From assembly GCA_019916065.1 (NCBI GenBank), contig CM034233.1, positions 44,068,250 to 44,132,249 on the forward strand: DNA of 64,000 bases, in the 5' to 3' direction. Position numbers and translations under genes: made by a program. Shown here piece by piece: positions 49,087-54,680 of the stretch. The notes beneath the pieces were generated by a model, which saw nothing but the letters and a program-made list of their open reading frames with translations, was not told the DNA's origin and searched no databases. Source of the DNA: Vitellaria paradoxa. Lineage: Eukaryota; Streptophyta; Magnoliopsida; Ericales; Sapotaceae. Position 1 is the stretch's first letter, and every line of letters begins with the position of its first letter.

Positions 49087-49413
49087 TACATTCTGTCTCT
49101 CTCTCTCTCTCTCTCTCTCACACATGCACACGCACGCACGCACACACACACGCACGCATACACGCACATTCACACACATATTCTGTCATTAACTGGAGGA
49201 ATTTCCCTTGCTGACTGTTTAGTCAAGGATTTTATGCTTGTTTGTCTTGTGATATCTTTATTGCTAATCTTCTTGTGAATGCATTTTATGTAGCATTTGG
49301 ACATTACATTTAGGCGGGACCCAACCAATTTTCGCCCCAGAATCAACAAGCGGGACTCTACTAAAGACAGGGAGCAGAAAGCAGCTGGATCGTATTATTA
49401 CTTGGATGATTGA
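805..49413 (+). CDS. ABCE2: ABCE-type ATPase (RNase L inhibitor / ribosome recycling factor), 11 exons
   Basis: Joining 805-907, 12209-12294, 12396-12493, 12583-12700, 12788-12877, 25117-25421, 25524-25719, 25806-25991, 26094-26363, 48787-49032 and 49294-49413 gives 1818 nt, an unbroken 605-residue protein plus TGA. Order: N-terminal Fe-S domain (Cys 16, 21, 25, 29, 38 and C55-x2-C58-x2-C61-x3-C65-P), NBD1 with Walker [10 protein letters not shown] (110-118), signature LSGGE (217-221) and Walker B IFMFDE (237-242), then NBD2 with Walker [10 protein letters not shown] (381-389), signature LSGGE (468-472) and Walker B IYLIDE (488-493). Family knowledge: ABCE proteins split terminated or stalled ribosomes in the cytoplasm and are essential; plant members are about 605 aa. 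All catalytic motifs are present and every intron is GT-AG, so I infer a functional gene. The symbol follows Arabidopsis ABCE2/RLI2; orthology to that copy rather than ABCE1 is not proven. Confidence 0.97.
908..3070 (+). other. Intron 1, 5' part: unclassified intronic sequence
   Basis: AT-rich sequence without coding potential or recognisable transposon termini. A short GT-rich stretch occurs at about 1148-1180. Several sub-80-residue open frames (2338-3061) lack any recognised motif and are treated as chance. Confidence 0.6.
3083..3960. repeat. Two diverged copies of an AT-rich dispersed repeat
   Basis: About 3083-3245 and 3825-3958 share CTAAAAATCTCTGAAAACTTC followed by ...ATCTCACT...CACTTCAAA...CTTA. 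Similar 'CTGAAAATCTCTGAAATTATT' text recurs in the 21-22 kb array, suggesting a MITE-derived family. Confidence 0.45.
3460..5419 (+). mobile_element. Helitron-like element(s), upstream member of array
   Basis: Ends ...GTTATTCGCTAG at 5416-5419, a canonical CTRR Helitron 3' end, followed directly by T. The body repeats the same segments as the downstream member (TATAATAAAACA start-like text near 3480 and 4358; TAGTCTTGGGG at 4331 and 5069; TCATGAGTTTTGAAAA blocks). No Rep/helicase coding is visible, so it is non-autonomous. The left border is not resolved. Confidence 0.5.
6196..6275. repeat. Tandem duplication of a ~38-bp unit
   Basis: ATTTATATAATAAAACAGG followed by ATTGTTTTTGAATCTTAAT occurs twice in succession. 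It duplicates the Helitron-like 5' end motif inside the array. Confidence 0.7.
8059..9755 (-). pseudogene. LINE reverse transcriptase and C-terminal region (broken)
   Basis: Pieces at 9552-9755, 8686-9498, 8398-8679 and 8059-8343. RT motifs are [16 protein letters not shown] (near 8700), [20 protein letters not shown] and [14 protein letters not shown] (near 8450), where the catalytic FADD box reads FADN. Stops just after REIL and after VKLEL sit where relatives usually have Trp, consistent with G-to-A decay. The C-terminal part [20 protein letters not shown] (8059-8190) matches the + strand copy at 19.2 kb. Confidence 0.85.
9804..10590 (-). pseudogene. LINE endonuclease domain (broken)
   Basis: Apurinic-type endonuclease pieces: a [13 protein letters not shown] start near 10530, [10 protein letters not shown] near 10440, then after a frame break near 10240, [10 protein letters not shown] and HGRYAYGN (about 10165-10085) and SRTQINFF near 9930. 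In the family this last motif normally carries an Asp (QID), so the Asn here suggests loss of activity. The open pieces are 10251-10490 and 9804-10238. Confidence 0.8.
10606..11482 (+). repeat. Right-hand remainder of the LINE-split Helitron-like repeat
   Basis: Text resumes at AAGTTTTGAAAATGGACCC and proceeds through the same segment order as the units at 3.7-4.3 and 4.6-5.1 kb, closing with the CTAG end. Confidence 0.6.
11483..12208 (+). other. Intron 1, 3' end with GT microsatellite
   Basis: Ordinary intronic sequence. A (TG)n run followed by T and G homopolymers lies at about 12107-12147, just upstream of the exon 2 acceptor at 12207-12208. No coding seen. Confidence 0.6.
12209..12294 (+). 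CDS. ABCE2: ABCE exon 2: second Fe-S cluster motif
   Basis: Acceptor TTTTGCAG ends at 12208; exon codes residues 35-63 (GKLCIEV...CIGCGICVK), completing the codon begun in exon 1, and ends in phase 0 before GTTGGT. It supplies Cys38 and the C-x2-C-x2-C part of the second cluster. It is 11.3 kb from exon 1. Confidence 0.96.
12396..12493 (+). CDS. ABCE2: ABCE exon 3: end of Fe-S domain
   Basis: Codes residues 64-95 and two bases of Arg96 ([19 protein letters not shown]...). The acceptor is TGATGCAG and the donor GTTATT. It provides Cys65 followed by Pro, the last ligand of the second 4Fe-4S motif, and the linker into NBD1. Confidence 0.96.
12583..12700 (+). CDS. ABCE2: ABCE exon 4: NBD1 Walker A
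   Basis: Codes the end of Arg96 to Asn135, including GTNGIGKST (residues 110-118), the NBD1 phosphate-binding loop. It ends in phase 0 at AAT before GTAATC. Confidence 0.96.
12788..12877 (+). CDS. ABCE2: ABCE exon 5
   Basis: Codes residues 136-165 ([20 protein letters not shown]...). The exon is exactly 30 codons, with acceptor TTTTCAG and donor GTGCCA. The next exon is 12.2 kb away. A read-through of the donor would continue into non-ABCE sequence, which supports the intron call. Confidence 0.96.
12878..13669 (+). other. Intron 5, 5' part
   Basis: T-rich intron sequence. Two similar ~60-bp stretches (TTGGTTTGCGAATCTTG near 13011 and 13108, each followed by GTCACATTCACTTATAGC or a variant) form a local duplication. 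No gene seen. Confidence 0.5.
13670..14010 (-). mobile_element. Highly decayed LINE 3' fragment (RTE-like)
   Basis: AGAGTCGGTTATATAAATCATTT recalls the GGGGTCGGCTATATGGATTT tail of the LINE at 7.7 kb. It is followed by matches to the 3' coding end of such LINEs in antisense (GCCAAGTC..., ...ACCAAATCACATTGGCTG, TTCCTAATCCTCTCTTTTCT). A different, older subfamily. Confidence 0.4.
14011..15817 (+). other. Intron 5, unclassified AT-rich stretch
   Basis: Contains (AT)n at about 14107-14125 and C and A homopolymers at 15226-15257. No convincing coding sequence or element termini recognised. Confidence 0.5.
15818..16321. mobile_element. hAT-type MITE with 8-bp target duplication
   Basis: Terminal inverted repeats TAGGGATGGCAAT (start) and ATTGCCATCCCTT (end), flanked by perfect TGTATTAT duplications (15810-15817 and 16322-16329). 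The 504-bp interior is rich in GGGTAATTGGGT-like text and has no transposase. TAGGGATGGCAA is a known plant hAT terminus. Confidence 0.88.
16459..16761. mobile_element. Foldback element with tRNA-like A-box motifs
   Basis: Two arms of roughly 125 bp are inverted copies: TGGGTAACGGGGGAAATCACCC at the left pairs with GGGTGATTTCCCCCGTTGCCC at the right, around a loop at about 16585-16620. Each arm holds TAGCTCAGTGGGT (or a complement variant), which resembles a Pol III A box, so the arms may be two SINE copies in inverted orientation. A 40-bp piece of the same arm recurs at about 17009-17050. No B box recognised. Confidence 0.6.
16762..18098 (+). other. Intron 5, unclassified repeat-like stretch
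   Basis: Contains several GGTCCGGAC/GTCCGGAC motifs in both orientations between 17217 and 17325, and a partial copy of the foldback arm near 17020. It looks like retroelement remains but no LTR pair was found. Open frames here have no recognised motif. Confidence 0.4.
18104..18430 (+). repeat. 5' LTR
   Basis: 327 bp, TG start, matches 24426-24759 almost end to end. The AAACCCTAATTAGGGTTAA stretch inside includes a telo-box-like palindrome. Confidence 0.9.
19044..19704 (+). mobile_element. 5'-truncated LINE with long target duplication
   Basis: Body at about 19082-19664 encodes the C-terminal part ([53 protein letters not shown]) and ends CCCACCTAGTGGGAAAAGCTT then (GGTTT)n. The flanks repeat CCCATCTTAAAA(A)n...CTCACCCATTGCTTG at 19044-19081 and 19665-19704, about 37-40 bp. 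It is the sister of the minus-strand LINE at 7.7-10.6 kb. Confidence 0.85.
19850..20460 (+). pseudogene. Retrotransposon gag relic
   Basis: In translation: [39 protein letters not shown], then [19 protein letters not shown] and ETLH-like text ([17 protein letters not shown]), typical of Ty3/gypsy gag, with several stops. The same peptide order is found on the minus strand near 40.75-41.1 kb. Confidence 0.7.
20900..23185 (-). repeat. Tandem array, ~500-bp unit, MITE-like
   Basis: Landmark GAAGGGTGAGGGATTA or a variant occurs at about 21270, 21768, 22268 and 23187. AACAGATTTAACAAA recurs at about 20957, 21060, 21542, 22043, 22542, 22830 and 23141. A ~102-bp sub-duplication lies at 20910-21115. 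The unit matches the reverse complement of the left half of the PIF/Harbinger element at 35.7 kb (AATAGACAAAGT, AAATTGACAAA, AGAGTAAAAACAC). Confidence 0.75.
23335..23500. repeat. CT-rich microsatellite block
   Basis: (CT)n at 23335-23360 followed by CTTT/CTCTC-rich sequence. Open frames across it (minus strand Arg/Glu-rich) are artefacts of the repeat. Confidence 0.9.
23560..24425 (+). pseudogene. Retroelement internal region, second part
   Basis: Continues the element after the Helitron insertion. An open stretch at 23723-24100 includes [29 protein letters not shown] and a [15 protein letters not shown] string that pairs with [27 protein letters not shown] on the minus strand near 39.9-40.1 kb. 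No known domain recognised; probably gag-downstream or non-coding internal sequence of this retroelement family. Confidence 0.6.
24426..24759 (+). repeat. 3' LTR
   Basis: 334 bp partner of the 5' LTR, with a longer ATT trinucleotide run near 24463. Followed by the CCCAT target duplication. Confidence 0.9.
24765..25116 (+). other. Intron 5, 3' end
   Basis: Unremarkable sequence from the retroelement flank to the polypyrimidine tract and acceptor TTTCACAG before exon 6. Confidence 0.6.
25117..25421 (+). CDS. ABCE2: ABCE exon 6: NBD1 signature and Walker B
   Basis: Codes residues 166-266 and two bases of Ser267. It contains LSGGELQRF (signature, from 217) and [12 protein letters not shown] (Walker B and D-loop region, from 237). 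The acceptor is TTTCACAG and the donor GTTTAT. Confidence 0.96.
25524..25719 (+). CDS. ABCE2: ABCE exon 7: NBD1 H-loop and hinge
   Basis: Codes residues 267-332. [14 protein letters not shown] holds the switch histidine of NBD1. The rest ([20 protein letters not shown]...) is the conserved ABCE hinge between the nucleotide-binding domains. Phase 0 end at AAG before GTAAAT. Confidence 0.96.
25806..25991 (+). CDS. ABCE2: ABCE exon 8: NBD2 Walker A
   Basis: Codes residues 333-394, including GENGTGKTT (381-389). The acceptor CCCCAACAG follows a C-rich tract at 25784-25800, and the donor is GTAGAT. Confidence 0.96.
26094..26363 (+). CDS. ABCE2: ABCE exon 9: NBD2 signature
   Basis: Codes residues 395-484, exactly 90 codons, including LSGGELQRV (from 468). 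It ends at GGA AAG before GTAGAT. The following 22.4-kb intron separates the NBD2 signature from Walker B. Confidence 0.96.
26364..28497 (+). other. Intron 9, 5' part: unclassified
   Basis: Contains a poly-C tract at about 26514-26525, a G/A-rich stretch at 26699-26735 and a poly-A run at 27927-27952. The 28250-28490 segment reads like leader or flank sequence of an older element or gene fragment but shows no reliable frame. Confidence 0.5.
27580..27955 (+). mobile_element. Possible small retroelement relic (TRIM-like)
   Basis: TGGTATTAGAGTTGGGG at 27709-27725 looks like a diverged tRNA-Met primer-binding site. About 150 bp on, a GGGGG-rich tract leads into TGTTAGGATTTATCC...AATAAATAG, typical of a short plant LTR start. 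No clear LTR pair or duplication, so tentative. Confidence 0.3.
29170..29570 (+). pseudogene. Copia gag relic
   Basis: Translation reads [32 protein letters not shown], then with stops [17 protein letters not shown], the usual copia gag order. Stops and frame breaks throughout. Confidence 0.65.
29619..30057 (+). pseudogene. Copia RT end / RNase H fragment
   Basis: 146 codons open: [34 protein letters not shown], then [21 protein letters not shown] and [11 protein letters not shown]. These are the classic Ty1/copia RNase H motifs, with WAG-type Asp-Trp-Ala changed to DWV. A remnant LADLFTK-like end ([11 protein letters not shown]) follows near 30220. Confidence 0.9.
30504..30869 (+). other. 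Unidentified stretch with a short Cys-containing open frame
   Basis: Right flank of the copia insertion. An open frame at 30538-30753 includes [19 protein letters not shown] and [11 protein letters not shown] do not recognise it. It could be the tail of a captured gene fragment interrupted by the copia element, or chance. Confidence 0.25.
30870..32610 (-). mobile_element. LTR retroelement relic, minus strand
   Basis: LTRs 30870-31302 and 32191-32610 read, on the minus strand, TGAT/GATGCAAGC... to ...CCCTGCATCA/CCCTACATCA. A primer-binding-like TTGGTATCAAAA lies at 32177-32190 (minus), followed by ATGGCACCACGTGGCACC, the gag start. The internal region is only about 0.9 kb and carries scraps such as [20 protein letters not shown] (31498-31740). 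Strongly deleted. Confidence 0.75.
33609..35343 (-). mobile_element. Small nested LTR element, minus strand, 1.7 kb
   Basis: LTRs 33609-33924 and 34991-35343 (TGATGTGAAAC... to ...GATGTCCTATCA/CG) flanked by near-identical GAAAT and GAATT. On the minus strand the right LTR is followed by TAGTATCAAAGC, a primer-binding-like site. The interior (33925-34990) has two open pieces without recognised domains. Non-autonomous. Confidence 0.8.
33985..34780 (-). pseudogene. Internal open frames of the small LTR element
   Basis: 34376-34780 (134 aa; includes [20 protein letters not shown], gag-tail-like) and 33985-34407 (140 aa; [20 protein letters not shown]). The first resembles the region after the retroviral-type gag core, where plant gypsy elements have ALARAYE-like text. 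Not a full protein; likely gag debris. Confidence 0.5.
35704..36753. mobile_element. PIF/Harbinger-type MITE inside a 3' LTR
   Basis: Termini GGCCCCGTTTGATAAC and GTTGTCAAACGGGCCC are inverted repeats; TTA duplications flank it (35701-35703, 36754-36756). The 1.05-kb interior is very AT-rich with long AATTTAATT palindromic stretches and no transposase. Terminus and TTA target match the PIF/Harbinger class. Confidence 0.87.
36885..37026. repeat. 71-bp perfect tandem duplication
   Basis: CATAAACCATGTCAAAAATG... to ...TTATGGCTTC occurs twice, 36885-36955 and 36956-37026, apparently identical, so recent. Confidence 0.9.
37027..39182 (+). other. Intron 9, unclassified stretch
   Basis: AT-rich sequence with a poly-G tract at about 37999-38010. 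From 38270 to 39180 the text (TCCACTGGTAGGGTCCA, GGTGAACACCAGTTCACG) looks like old LTR sequence, but no partner LTR was found. Confidence 0.4.
39847..41140 (-). pseudogene. gag and downstream relic of the minus-strand retroelement
   Basis: Open pieces 39847-40098 ([25 protein letters not shown]) and 40522-40716, plus gag text near 40740-41100 whose DNA (TCCAAAGCTTTAGAGATTGA, GAATCTCATGAGC) matches 20360-20410. It carries the uninterrupted site (about 40219-40237) corresponding to the Helitron target at 20627/23560. Confidence 0.65.
41189..42039. mobile_element. hAT-type non-autonomous element
   Basis: Termini TAGGCTTGTTAATGG and CCATTGATAGGCCTA are inverted repeats of the well-known TAGGCCTGTCAATGG type, with duplications CTCATGAA/CTCATGAG (41181-41188, 42040-42047). 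851 bp with many GGATC(T/C)AGAT-like motifs and no transposase. Confidence 0.85.
42972..44025 (+). pseudogene. Chromovirus gag with zinc knuckle (frameshifted)
   Basis: The 293-codon frame (42972-43853) starts [18 protein letters not shown], has a coiled N-terminus and the gag core ([56 protein letters not shown]). A frame break at about 43850 separates it from the zinc-knuckle part [14 protein letters not shown] (about 43907-43948). Gag would form the virus-like particle. Confidence 0.9.
44000..44468 (+). pseudogene. Chromovirus aspartic protease
   Basis: The frame contains the retropepsin active-site [12 protein letters not shown] (about 44137-44172) and a downstream [20 protein letters not shown], typical of plant gypsy proteases. 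It ends in a stop at 44468-44470, before the RT part. Confidence 0.88.
44471..45434 (+). pseudogene. Chromovirus reverse transcriptase (three breaks)
   Basis: RT motifs in order: [15 protein letters not shown] (44716), [46 protein letters not shown] (45063) and the catalytic FFDDILVYS (about 45158). Breaks are a TGA at 44707, a frame break at about 45053-45062 and a TAG at 45432 just after YYRRFI. Confidence 0.9.
45435..47333 (+). pseudogene. Chromovirus RNase H, integrase and chromodomain-like tail
   Basis: RNase [17 protein letters not shown] and [13 protein letters not shown]. Integrase: HHCC zinc finger (H...H in [12 protein letters not shown], then CDICQRF), DDE core starting [11 protein letters not shown] with [24 protein letters not shown] and the [10 protein letters not shown] block. 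A stop at 47127 precedes [11 protein letters not shown] and a chromodomain-like tail ([16 protein letters not shown]). 553 codons are open, the longest frame in the window. Confidence 0.93.
47716..48294 (-). other. 5' internal region of the minus-strand retroelement
   Basis: GC-richer stretch with GGTGGT-type motifs between the chromovirus and the primer-binding site at 48282-48294. Probably untranslated leader or gag start; no frame recognised. Confidence 0.4.
48787..49032 (+). CDS. ABCE2: ABCE exon 10: NBD2 Walker B and H-loop
   Basis: Codes residues 485-566 ([19 protein letters not shown]... to MNLFLS). It contains Walker B and catalytic Glu493 and the FVVEHDF switch histidine. The acceptor TACTGGCAG abuts Pro485. 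The donor GTAGGT is followed at once by CT and CA microsatellites. Confidence 0.96.
49035..49180. repeat. CT/CA microsatellites in intron 10
   Basis: (TC)n, (CA)n, (TC)n and CACG/CACA runs directly after the exon 10 donor. Open frames over it are repeat artefacts. Confidence 0.92.
49294..49413 (+). CDS. ABCE2: ABCE exon 11: C-terminus and stop
   Basis: Codes residues 567-605 ([20 protein letters not shown]...YYYLDD) and TGA. This C-terminal string is typical of ABCE proteins and fixes the end of the gene. Confidence 0.96.
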   Translation, partial: HLDITFRRDPTNFRPRINKRDSTKDREQKAAGSYYYLDD

Positions 49414-50140
49414 CTTCAATATGTATTCTCTCTCTCTCTCTCTCTCTCTGTGGGAAGCAAACAGAACAATAACAATATCATGTCCCTTTGCAATTGGTGG
49501 TAGTCTTCAAGGATAAAATGGGCATCAATATATATATGCTCTTCAAGGGAGCGTGGGGTGTGATTTAGGCATTTTGGTTAGCAAGGAGAGGGCCTTTATG
49601 CGTGACCGTTGTGTTCAGCGCAAAAATAGACAGTTACCACTGACTTGTGGGGACTAACTCTCCCTTAATGAGCCTTATTTTCACCGGCTTGGCAATTTGG
49701 ACTAGTTTAAAGGGTTGTACCTCTCTTTTTGCCTGTATTAATTGGAAAATTTGGCTAGATATATAGTGAAATCATCAGAGGTACACTTGGTTGAATGTAG
49801 GAAAGCAAAATGTTTTGCGTAGTTCCTGGATCATTAATTATTGACTGGGCGAGAGTCCTTGTTTGAGTCTACAGGAGGAGGAATGGAAGGTGGTGGGGGT
49901 TCAGCCGACTTGCTTGTCTTGATTCGAAAGCATGGGAATACTTGGAATGTTAAATGAACTAATGATGTTTCATTTTTCGTTTTCATTGTGATTGGAAATA
50001 TTGAATAATGGGGTATAATAAGCCCTAAAAGGTTTGTGATGTTAATTTCCAGTACGGTTGTTCCAAGGTTAGTAAACCATGCATTGCTTACTCGAATCAC
50101 TTCATGGGCCATCGCCTTTTCATTCCATAAATGGGTTAAA
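49414..50140 (+). other. ABCE 3' untranslated region and flank
   Basis: Starts with a (CT)n run at 49428-49449. Poly(A) site not determinable; no strong AATAAA before 49800. No further gene seen. Confidence 0.5.
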
Positions 50141-52140
50141 GTGGGTTAAATGTTTTTTTTTTTTTGGGGGGGGGGGGGGTTAGGTGGGGTTAATGTTATG
50201 TAATTTTTCTCTTTAATTATTTTTGATATATTCTATGAAAATTAAACAAATTAATGTTCCTTTTATTAATTGAAAAAAATTCTTTTGCGAGGTTAAATTA
50301 TAATCATTTATGTAATATTCTCCTAATTAATTTGAAAAATCTATTAATTAAATCAAGCATATAGGGATATAAGTACTTATTTAAATAAAATAATGAAAGG
50401 TAAATTACATGGGCATTCCCGGCTGAATATTGATGCATGTAAATATCATTTGAATATAATAGTGGCTTTATAAATACAATTAGCATCGATCGAGGCTGGT
50501 TGAGACACCCATTTCACTGGTCTTTAAACAAGTAAAGTATTTAAAATGTGTTAAATTAGCTACTTTTATTCTAAACCACATCCAATCAACATAATTGGCT
50601 ATAGGGATTTCATTATGAAAAGCATTGACTTGTTTTTGTGTAATTGCATGTGTATAGAGATTGCAATAATCTTACACTTTTCATGTATTTTTTCAATTAG
50701 TATGGGAGAATCTGTCTATTTTATTTATATATTTCACAATAAATTGAAGAAGAGGCTATTTATTAAAAAAAATAGAACCTTTATGTAGTCTATATAATTT
50801 CTGTTTTACATCATTGGATTTAAATTAAAGGTCATAGGCAATTTTGCATGTATATAGAGATTTCAATAATCTTATACTTTTCCTGTCTATTTTTTTTTCA
50901 ATAAATATGGGAAAATCTGTCTATTTTATTTGTACCTTTTACAATAAATTGAAGAAAAGGCTATTTATTAAAAAGAAAAAAAAACCCTTATGTAGTCTAT
51001 GCGGGATGATATATAGATATAATTTCTATTTTACATCATTGGATTTAAATTAAAAGTCATAGACAATTTATGCTTTTATTAAAAGGGAACGGAATGCTAG
51101 AGGACGGACAGGTATTCAATTTTTTTATTTTTGTGTTTCTTTATGTTTTTATATTTTTTTAGCAAGTTCATAATAGGTGATTGATTTTGTTATTATTAGG
51201 GATAAGATCTAAGAAATTGGTGAACGATTTACATTTATCCCTTTCTTTTGATGGGTTCTATACGTGTTCTATTTTTTGTATTTTTTTTGGGTGTTTTGAT
51301 TTTTGCTATTTTATTTTGTTATTTTTAATTTTTTTTGGTAAGACTATATTAGGTATTTTTTCATTTGTTGGGCGTGTTTGGATCATTTATTAGATGAATT
51401 AATTAATGGGTATATTTTTCGTTGGGAGGTTAAAATTTTTTTTTATTTAATTTTTCTACCTACTCAAAGATTTATAAATTTTTATTACTGACACATGTGT
51501 TTGTTTATTTATTATTATATATTTTTTGGCGAAGTCTTCTTTTCGATTGAAACATTTTACTTATGCTGGTGACACGTATCTTTTTTTTTCTTTTTTTTTT
51601 TTTTAAAGTATTCTTCTATAATGTTGGTAAGTAGTTGCACCTAATTGTGTCTTACCAATTTTTAGTTAGATTTATTTTTTGATAGTTTATTACAAAATTT
51701 TATTAAGACTCTTTTTACTATAAGTACTCCCATCTTTTTGTTACAATTACTTTTGCAGCAGTCATGTTTATTTCTTTTAAACTCTTTAATCAACTAGTTT
51801 ATGAGAAAAGCTTCATCAACCTTCTTTTAATTCCATTTTCATTTCCACAATGATGACTTAGTAAACTGAAATCCTCCGAGTATCCGCTCCAAGCTCGAAA
51901 TGCTGTCAATTACACCAGTGTGTCTGCCAAATAGTCTTTGATACTTACGTTAGTAAGGGAATTTAAAAAGTATTTTGGCAGAGTTTTTGTAGGTCAAATA
52001 GCATGCGTATTATGTACTTGAGAGGATGATGTATATATAAAGATGTGAAACCTACATGGATATTATGCATGTGAGCCTCACACAATTATAATTTCTTTTC
52101 AATCATATTATGCCACGTGTATCGTACATCCCAAGGTTGA
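50141..52140. other. AT-rich intergenic spacer
   Basis: Poly-T/poly-G at 50152-50180 and long T-rich stretches. It contains the direct duplication listed separately. No coding seen. Confidence 0.6.
50643..51070. repeat. Direct duplication of a ~200-bp unit
   Basis: TTGCATGTGTATAGAGATT...CAAATAAAGGTCATAGGCAA-like text at 50643-50845 is repeated at 50846-51070 with scattered changes and a short insertion in copy two (GCGGGATGATATATAGATA). Confidence 0.85.
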
Positions 52141-53160
52141 TTCCCATAATTAGTTATCAAAACTGTTATGCAGTAGGTAGCATTTTAACAGGCTAGAATC
52201 ATGGAATATGCCAAATATGATTACACATGTGATTGTGATGTAAGCAATCTTGTCATTAATACGCCGATCGATCGGCCCGGTTGAAGTCTTTACTGTTCGG
52301 TCAGATTGGGTCTCGATTGTGGTCGCTCGGACAACCTTGTTTAGTTGGCTGCACCCTATCAAATGCCCCTGATTCCCTTGGTCACCCAAGAGGACTGAGA
52401 GGAATCTAGCAATTATCTCATCATTCACTTGGTCTGGTTATACGCTCAGTTCTTTGTCGATTGGGCTCAAGCCATTAGATGCCCCTAGTTCAATTAGATG
52501 AATGAGAGGGTTGAGAGAATCTAGTAGTTACATTGCCTTGGAAATATACGCGCATTTATTATTTATCCAGCGCGTCAGGTGTGATTGTATAATGAAAGGA
52601 TGCAGCCATTCCACAATGCATTGCATTGCTTGCTCATTAGAGGCAGCATTAAGGTCACAACCAGATGTTATTCACCGTTGGATGGATTTTTCACGCTTAA
52701 ATCACCACCGTTGATTTCAAATGAGGATAGCTAAAGGGTTCATGTCTTTTTCTACTATAAATAAAGTGGATAAATAGCAGTGCCCTTCTTACGCAAAATC
52801 ATTTTTGATTCCTCTATTACTGCAAGTGTACTTAAAGTTATTCCATTGCTCCCACTTACCTTCCTGCGAAATCTCACAACACTCGTAACTGGTAAGGATT
52901 CTCATCAATTTTCGTCAGAATTCTTCTCTTGTCTCATTCATTTTTTTTTTTTTGGTCCATATGCACTTGTTATTGAATCAGAGTGCCCATTTCTTCAAAA
53001 ATAATCGTAGACTTCCATATCCATTAGGTTTTGTAGAAAACCATAGGTATATCAAATTTATAGTTGGTGGTTTGATTTTTTTTTTTTGGTCGTATACCTG
53101 CCGTTCATCCTAGTTAACCTCATGCGTACTCATGGGTGATCTGGAGAGAATCCACGTTAT
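52141..53160 (+). other. Probable leader/LTR-side sequence of a decayed retroelement
   Basis: CGATCGATCGGCC, GGTCGCTCGG and CTCGTAACTGGTAAGGATTC resemble untranslated leader sequence upstream of PF04195-type genes. No LTR pair found. Confidence 0.35.
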
Positions 53161-53162
53161 AA

Positions 53163-53860
53163 ATGAGAGAGTCAGATGATGACGGCTTGGTTTTTTGTCA
53201 AAATAGGGCCCCCAACGCCCCTAATATGAGTGGGCGTCGAGGGGATATCGTTGACGCCTTTGAACCTAGCATAGGGCAGAGGCGTTCTCATAAAAGAATA
53301 GCAAGGGAAGATGTGCTATTTAAAGTAGAAAACATCAAGTCTATGAGAATTTTAGAAATAATCGTTGAATTCCAATTCCCATCGGACCTAACTTATTGAG
53401 TGCCTGGTGATAATCATTTGACATGTTTCCTGAGGGAGGGCGAGGTAGTAGTTTATGAAGCTGCTCTAGTTAGAGGACTTTGATTTTCGTTGTTGAGGTT
53501 CGTTCGGGAAGTCCTTTCCGGTCTCGGTCTGTCCTTGGGCCAACTAGGGCCGAACAGTTGGAGAATCCTAATCAAGAGTGTGATCTTCTGGGCAGCTACC
53601 ACTGGCCACAACCTCACAACAAGCGAGTTTTTACACTTTTATAAAATAACTGAAAAGGGCTTAGGGTGGTGGCATTTAGTGGCGAGAAAGCCAGAATAAT
53701 TCTGTCATTCAAATGCCCACCTCCAACAAGGGATGGAAAGAAAAGTTCTTCTTCATCTGAGGATCAACATGGGAGTTCCAAGTATGGGAGATCGACGACG
53801 AGAAGAAGATTAAGGTCCTCGAGTTTAGGGCCAACCTACACTAAAGTGTATGCCTAGGAC
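53163..53860 (+). pseudogene. 'Putative gypsy type transposon' (PF04195-like) N-terminal part, broken
   Basis: Frames include FQFPSDLTY, then after a stop VPGDNHLTCFLREGEVVVYE, LLRFVREVLSGLGLSLGQLG, PNSWRILIKSVIFWAATTG, FLHFYKITEKGLGWWHL. This order (large hydrophobic start, PNSWR, FYxxxxKxxGWW) is that of the plant PF04195 retroelement gag-like family. Stops at 53397 and 53482 and frame changes near 53690 make it non-functional. Family assignment is from memory of the motif pattern. Confidence 0.6.
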
Positions 53861-54680
53861 TTTTGTTTAAACCTTGTCCAGTTCCTTTATGTTTTAGGAT
53901 TCTAATATTTTCGTTTACTTTTATTAGCCTGAAAGCCACCAACCCTCTCCGCAGAACAAAAGAACCTTTTTCGAGAGCTAAAGAAACATTCCATTCGCGA
54001 GGCCAAAATTTAATAACTATTGAGAACTTAGGCTTGTACCTGATCGGCCCAGACCCCTCACAAGAAGCTCTGGTAGTCGAATGTGAGTGGATTGAGTTTT
54101 CATATTATAATTTACAAAGCCTCGTCCTTTAATTTCTATTTTCACTCAACTAGTAATATTGTTCTTAAGGAGACCGATCGATTAGGCAACCTGATCGAGG
54201 AAGACATAATGTTTGATATAACGGATCTTAGACAGGGTAGACCGGGCCTCGTAGAACTCTCTAGAGGATCACACCGCTAAAAAGGCGAGAACAATCAAGG
54301 CTAAGGCCAATGCTTCCCCTCCTCAGCAACAAAAAGTGACCACCATTGCAGACCACAACAAAAGAAGGTCACCCACACTCATTCTTCCCAATCTTGGGCC
54401 ATAGCAACGGGGTCTAGATCGTAAGCTGGGGCGTCTTCACGTTAGTCTCTTCTTACAAGTTGTGAGGTAACCTGGCAAAAGTTTCTCGGGATAATAGCAG
54501 ATGAAGACATGTCACCATTCCGTGGGTTGGACAGTACGGAGATGGTCTATGACATGAACCATGAGCTATTCAATGTACATTTAACTCTGCCTAATTTTCG
54601 TTCTCTTTCTCTCTTTTTCTTTCTTTTTTTTCTTTTTTTTTTACACTAAAGTATGCTATTTTGGGTTATATTTTTAGACT

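Noticed and set aside
48978..49214. Ser/Leu/His-rich frames after exon 10
   Set aside because: Translated CT and CA microsatellites; the exon ends at the GTAGGT donor at 49033.
49834..50112. 92-residue minus-strand open frame downstream of ABCE
   Set aside because: Lies in the 3' flank, no motif, no promoter signal; probably chance.
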